Origin: Rhodothermota bacterium
Lineage (GTDB): Bacteria; Hydrogenedentota; Hydrogenedentia; Hydrogenedentales; GCA-2746185
Assembly (NCBI GenBank): GCA_009885415.1
Contig: VFKU01000093.1
Span: 1-5,866 of the forward strand
Length of the DNA: 5,866 nucleotides
Reading direction: 5' to 3'
Shown here in pieces: positions 5,805 to 5,866 of the stretch. The notes under the pieces are model-generated. The model ran no database searches. It was not told the origin of the DNA and saw only the letters and a program-made list of their open reading frames with translations. How positions within the stretch are numbered: the first letter of the stretch is position 1; each line of letters begins with the position of its first letter. The position numbers were made by a program, and so were the translations under genes.

Positions 5805-5866
5805 GTTTATGCTAAACGGAGATACACTAGGCAATTTTTGCCTAGCTACCTCCATCCCAGGTCACC
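5805..5866 (-). other. Short leader or intergenic region before the terminase small subunit
   Basis: This 62-bp stretch holds the inverted repeat and no confirmed gene. On the minus strand one frame from the edge reads GDLGWR and then TAG at 5848-5846, immediately before the repeat; this could be the end of an upstream gene but is too short to support. TTGCCT (part of the repeat) and CATAAA, 17 bp apart, loosely resemble -35 and -10 boxes, each matching 4 of 6 consensus bases. Such a promoter would start transcription at or inside the small-subunit ATG, so it is weak support at best. Confidence 0.3.
5827..5845. repeat. Perfect 8-bp inverted repeat in front of the terminase genes
   Basis: The arms CTAGGCAA (5827-5834) and TTGCCTAG (5838-5845) are perfectly complementary around a 3-bp spacer TTT. 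It lies 22 bp before the preferred small-subunit ATG. Symmetric sites of this size commonly bind dimeric proteins, so it could be an operator, or part of the terminase recognition (cos/pac) region, which in lambda lies just before Nu1. It has no T-run on either side, so it does not look like an intrinsic terminator. The right edge of the window prevents a look at wider context. Confidence 0.55.

Noticed and set aside
5827..5845. Inverted repeat as an intrinsic terminator
   Set aside because: The arms are only moderately GC-rich, and no T-run follows the repeat on either strand.
5805..5855. Longer small-subunit start at 5855
   Set aside because: The 17 extra residues do not resemble the family and would be encoded through the perfect dyad; only a weak GGTGA supports it. 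Kept as an alternative, not the main call.
1..5866. Search for tRNA, CRISPR array, insertion sequence, toxin-antitoxin or defence genes
   Set aside because: Coding sequence of the packaging and head module fills nearly the whole window; I saw no repeats with spacers, no transposase motifs and no cloverleaf-like segment.

Overview
The window is the head-morphogenesis and DNA-packaging module of a tailed dsDNA phage or prophage (Caudoviricetes, probably with a long tail). All recognisable genes lie on the minus strand, so the module reads right to left. The order is terminase small subunit, terminase large subunit (lambda gpA type), gpW-like head-completion protein, lambda gpB-type portal, then an HK97-type prohead protease fused to the major capsid protein. 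The last gene runs off the left edge. No plus-strand gene, tRNA, rRNA, CRISPR array or insertion sequence is visible. Non-coding space is limited to about 20 bp between genes plus roughly 60 bp at the right edge.

Layout by position. 5805-5866 is a leader holding a perfect 8-bp inverted repeat. 5376-5804 is the Nu1-like small subunit. 3603-5470 is the large subunit, whose reading frame breaks by one base at an A5 tract (minus strand, 4467-4471); homology continues exactly across the break in the -1 frame. 3015-3584 is a 189-aa protein with a beta-rich N-terminal half and a gpW-like helical C-terminal half. 1468-3018 is a full-length portal, joined to the previous gene by an ATGA overlap. 1-1445 is the protease-capsid fusion, 481 codons visible.

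How the genes work together. The small subunit recognises the packaging site and the large subunit translocates and cuts the DNA through the portal vertex. The gpW-like protein seals the portal after filling. The protease domain matures a shell built from its own C-terminal capsid domain. The module is a mosaic: lambda-type packaging, portal and completion genes in lambda order (Nu1-A-W-B), followed by an HK97-type shell in place of lambda C/Nu3/D/E.

The host cannot be named. GC looks close to 50%. None of the five starts has a convincing Shine-Dalgarno sequence at normal spacing, which hints at a host that often initiates without one, though translational coupling would explain some of it. 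The items most worth a second look are the terminase frame break with its possible recoding signals, the protease-capsid junction, the dyad in front of the terminase, and the composite gpW-like protein. I see no sign of a wholly new system; this is a structural module with a few unusual details.
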